Of a stretch of 5,548 nt of DNA, positions 5,455-5,548 are shown in pieces. This DNA comes from an uncultured Desulfohalobiaceae bacterium. GTDB taxonomy: Bacteria; Desulfobacterota; Desulfovibrionia; Desulfovibrionales; Desulfonatronovibrionaceae. Under the pieces are notes generated by a model. The model did not search any database, had not been told where the DNA came from, and worked only from the letters and a program-made list of their open reading frames with translations. The stretch is from positions 1 to 5,548 of the forward strand of contig CAJXJU010000107.1 in NCBI GenBank assembly GCA_913055195.1. Reading direction: 5' to 3'. A program made the translations under genes and the position numbers. Numbering within the stretch: position 1 is the first letter of the stretch; every line of letters starts with the position of its first letter.

Positions 5455-5548
5455 AAGAAATAAAAAAACCTTTAATAGGCGCCTTATATCTAAAGAAAGA
5501 GATATTCAACCTAAAAAAAGATGAATATTATAAAGAACTGCAAAATAT
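5424..5548 (+). pseudogene. Out-of-frame C-terminal continuation of the AAA ATPase, cut by the window edge
   Basis: Reading from 5424 in the frame one base back from the ATPase frame gives an uninterrupted, charged, helix-like sequence to the right edge: AHLPTLLKEIKKPLIGALYL begins at 5433, followed by KKEIFNLKKDEYYKELQN. It joins smoothly to the end of the upstream frame (DPVLKEK) if one A is restored to the run at 5423-5427. The last 120 bases are therefore more likely the displaced 3' part of the same gene than a new gene; no start codon with a ribosome site precedes them. The true end of the gene lies outside the window. Confidence 0.6.

Noticed and set aside
1..5548. CRISPR array, tRNA or rRNA
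   Set aside because: No regularly spaced direct repeats of 25-40 bases and no cloverleaf or rRNA-like sequence were seen on either strand.

Overview
The window is an accessory-type stretch of an A+T-rich bacterial chromosome. Nothing in it fixes the taxonomy. The low G+C coding regions, Shine-Dalgarno sites of the AAGGAG type, and intergenic spacers full of short palindromes, heptamer tandems and TTTCGAATTT-like blocks fit an anaerobic Gram-negative lineage such as Desulfobacterota, but this is a weak inference. All recognised genes lie on the + strand.

Layout: positions 1-452 are non-coding and carry several small repeats and a candidate promoter. A complete class II Fic protein gene follows (453-1658), with an intact HPFGDGNGRTAR motif, an N-terminal inhibitory motif and a C-terminal winged-helix-like region. 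Positions 1659-1971 hold a nested fold-back (REPIN- or MITE-like) repeat and no credible gene. Next is a compact three-gene operon (1972-3767): a dual-OB (DuOB) domain protein followed by two different DUF488-family proteins. A spacer with ACGCAAT repeats (3768-3950) separates it from a broken remnant of a DUF1156-type DNA methyltransferase (3951-4157). The remnant keeps only the first ~37 family residues, split by a one-base frameshift in an A-run. The last gene (4219 to beyond the window end) is an OLD/ABC-like AAA ATPase whose frame is broken near its 3' end (~5423-5433); the coding sense continues in another frame to the right edge.

How the parts relate: Fic is probably an independent AMP-transferring regulator or toxin-like unit. 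The DuOB-DUF488-DUF488 operon is the most interesting intact element: three conserved, poorly characterised proteins with tight operon spacing, next to remnants of a methylase/ATPase locus of the kind found in defence or DNA-modification islands. A reasonable reading is a decaying defence or DNA-modification island reshaped by repeats, in which the DuOB/DUF488 unit remains intact. A role of that unit in nucleic-acid modification, repair or conflict is inference only.
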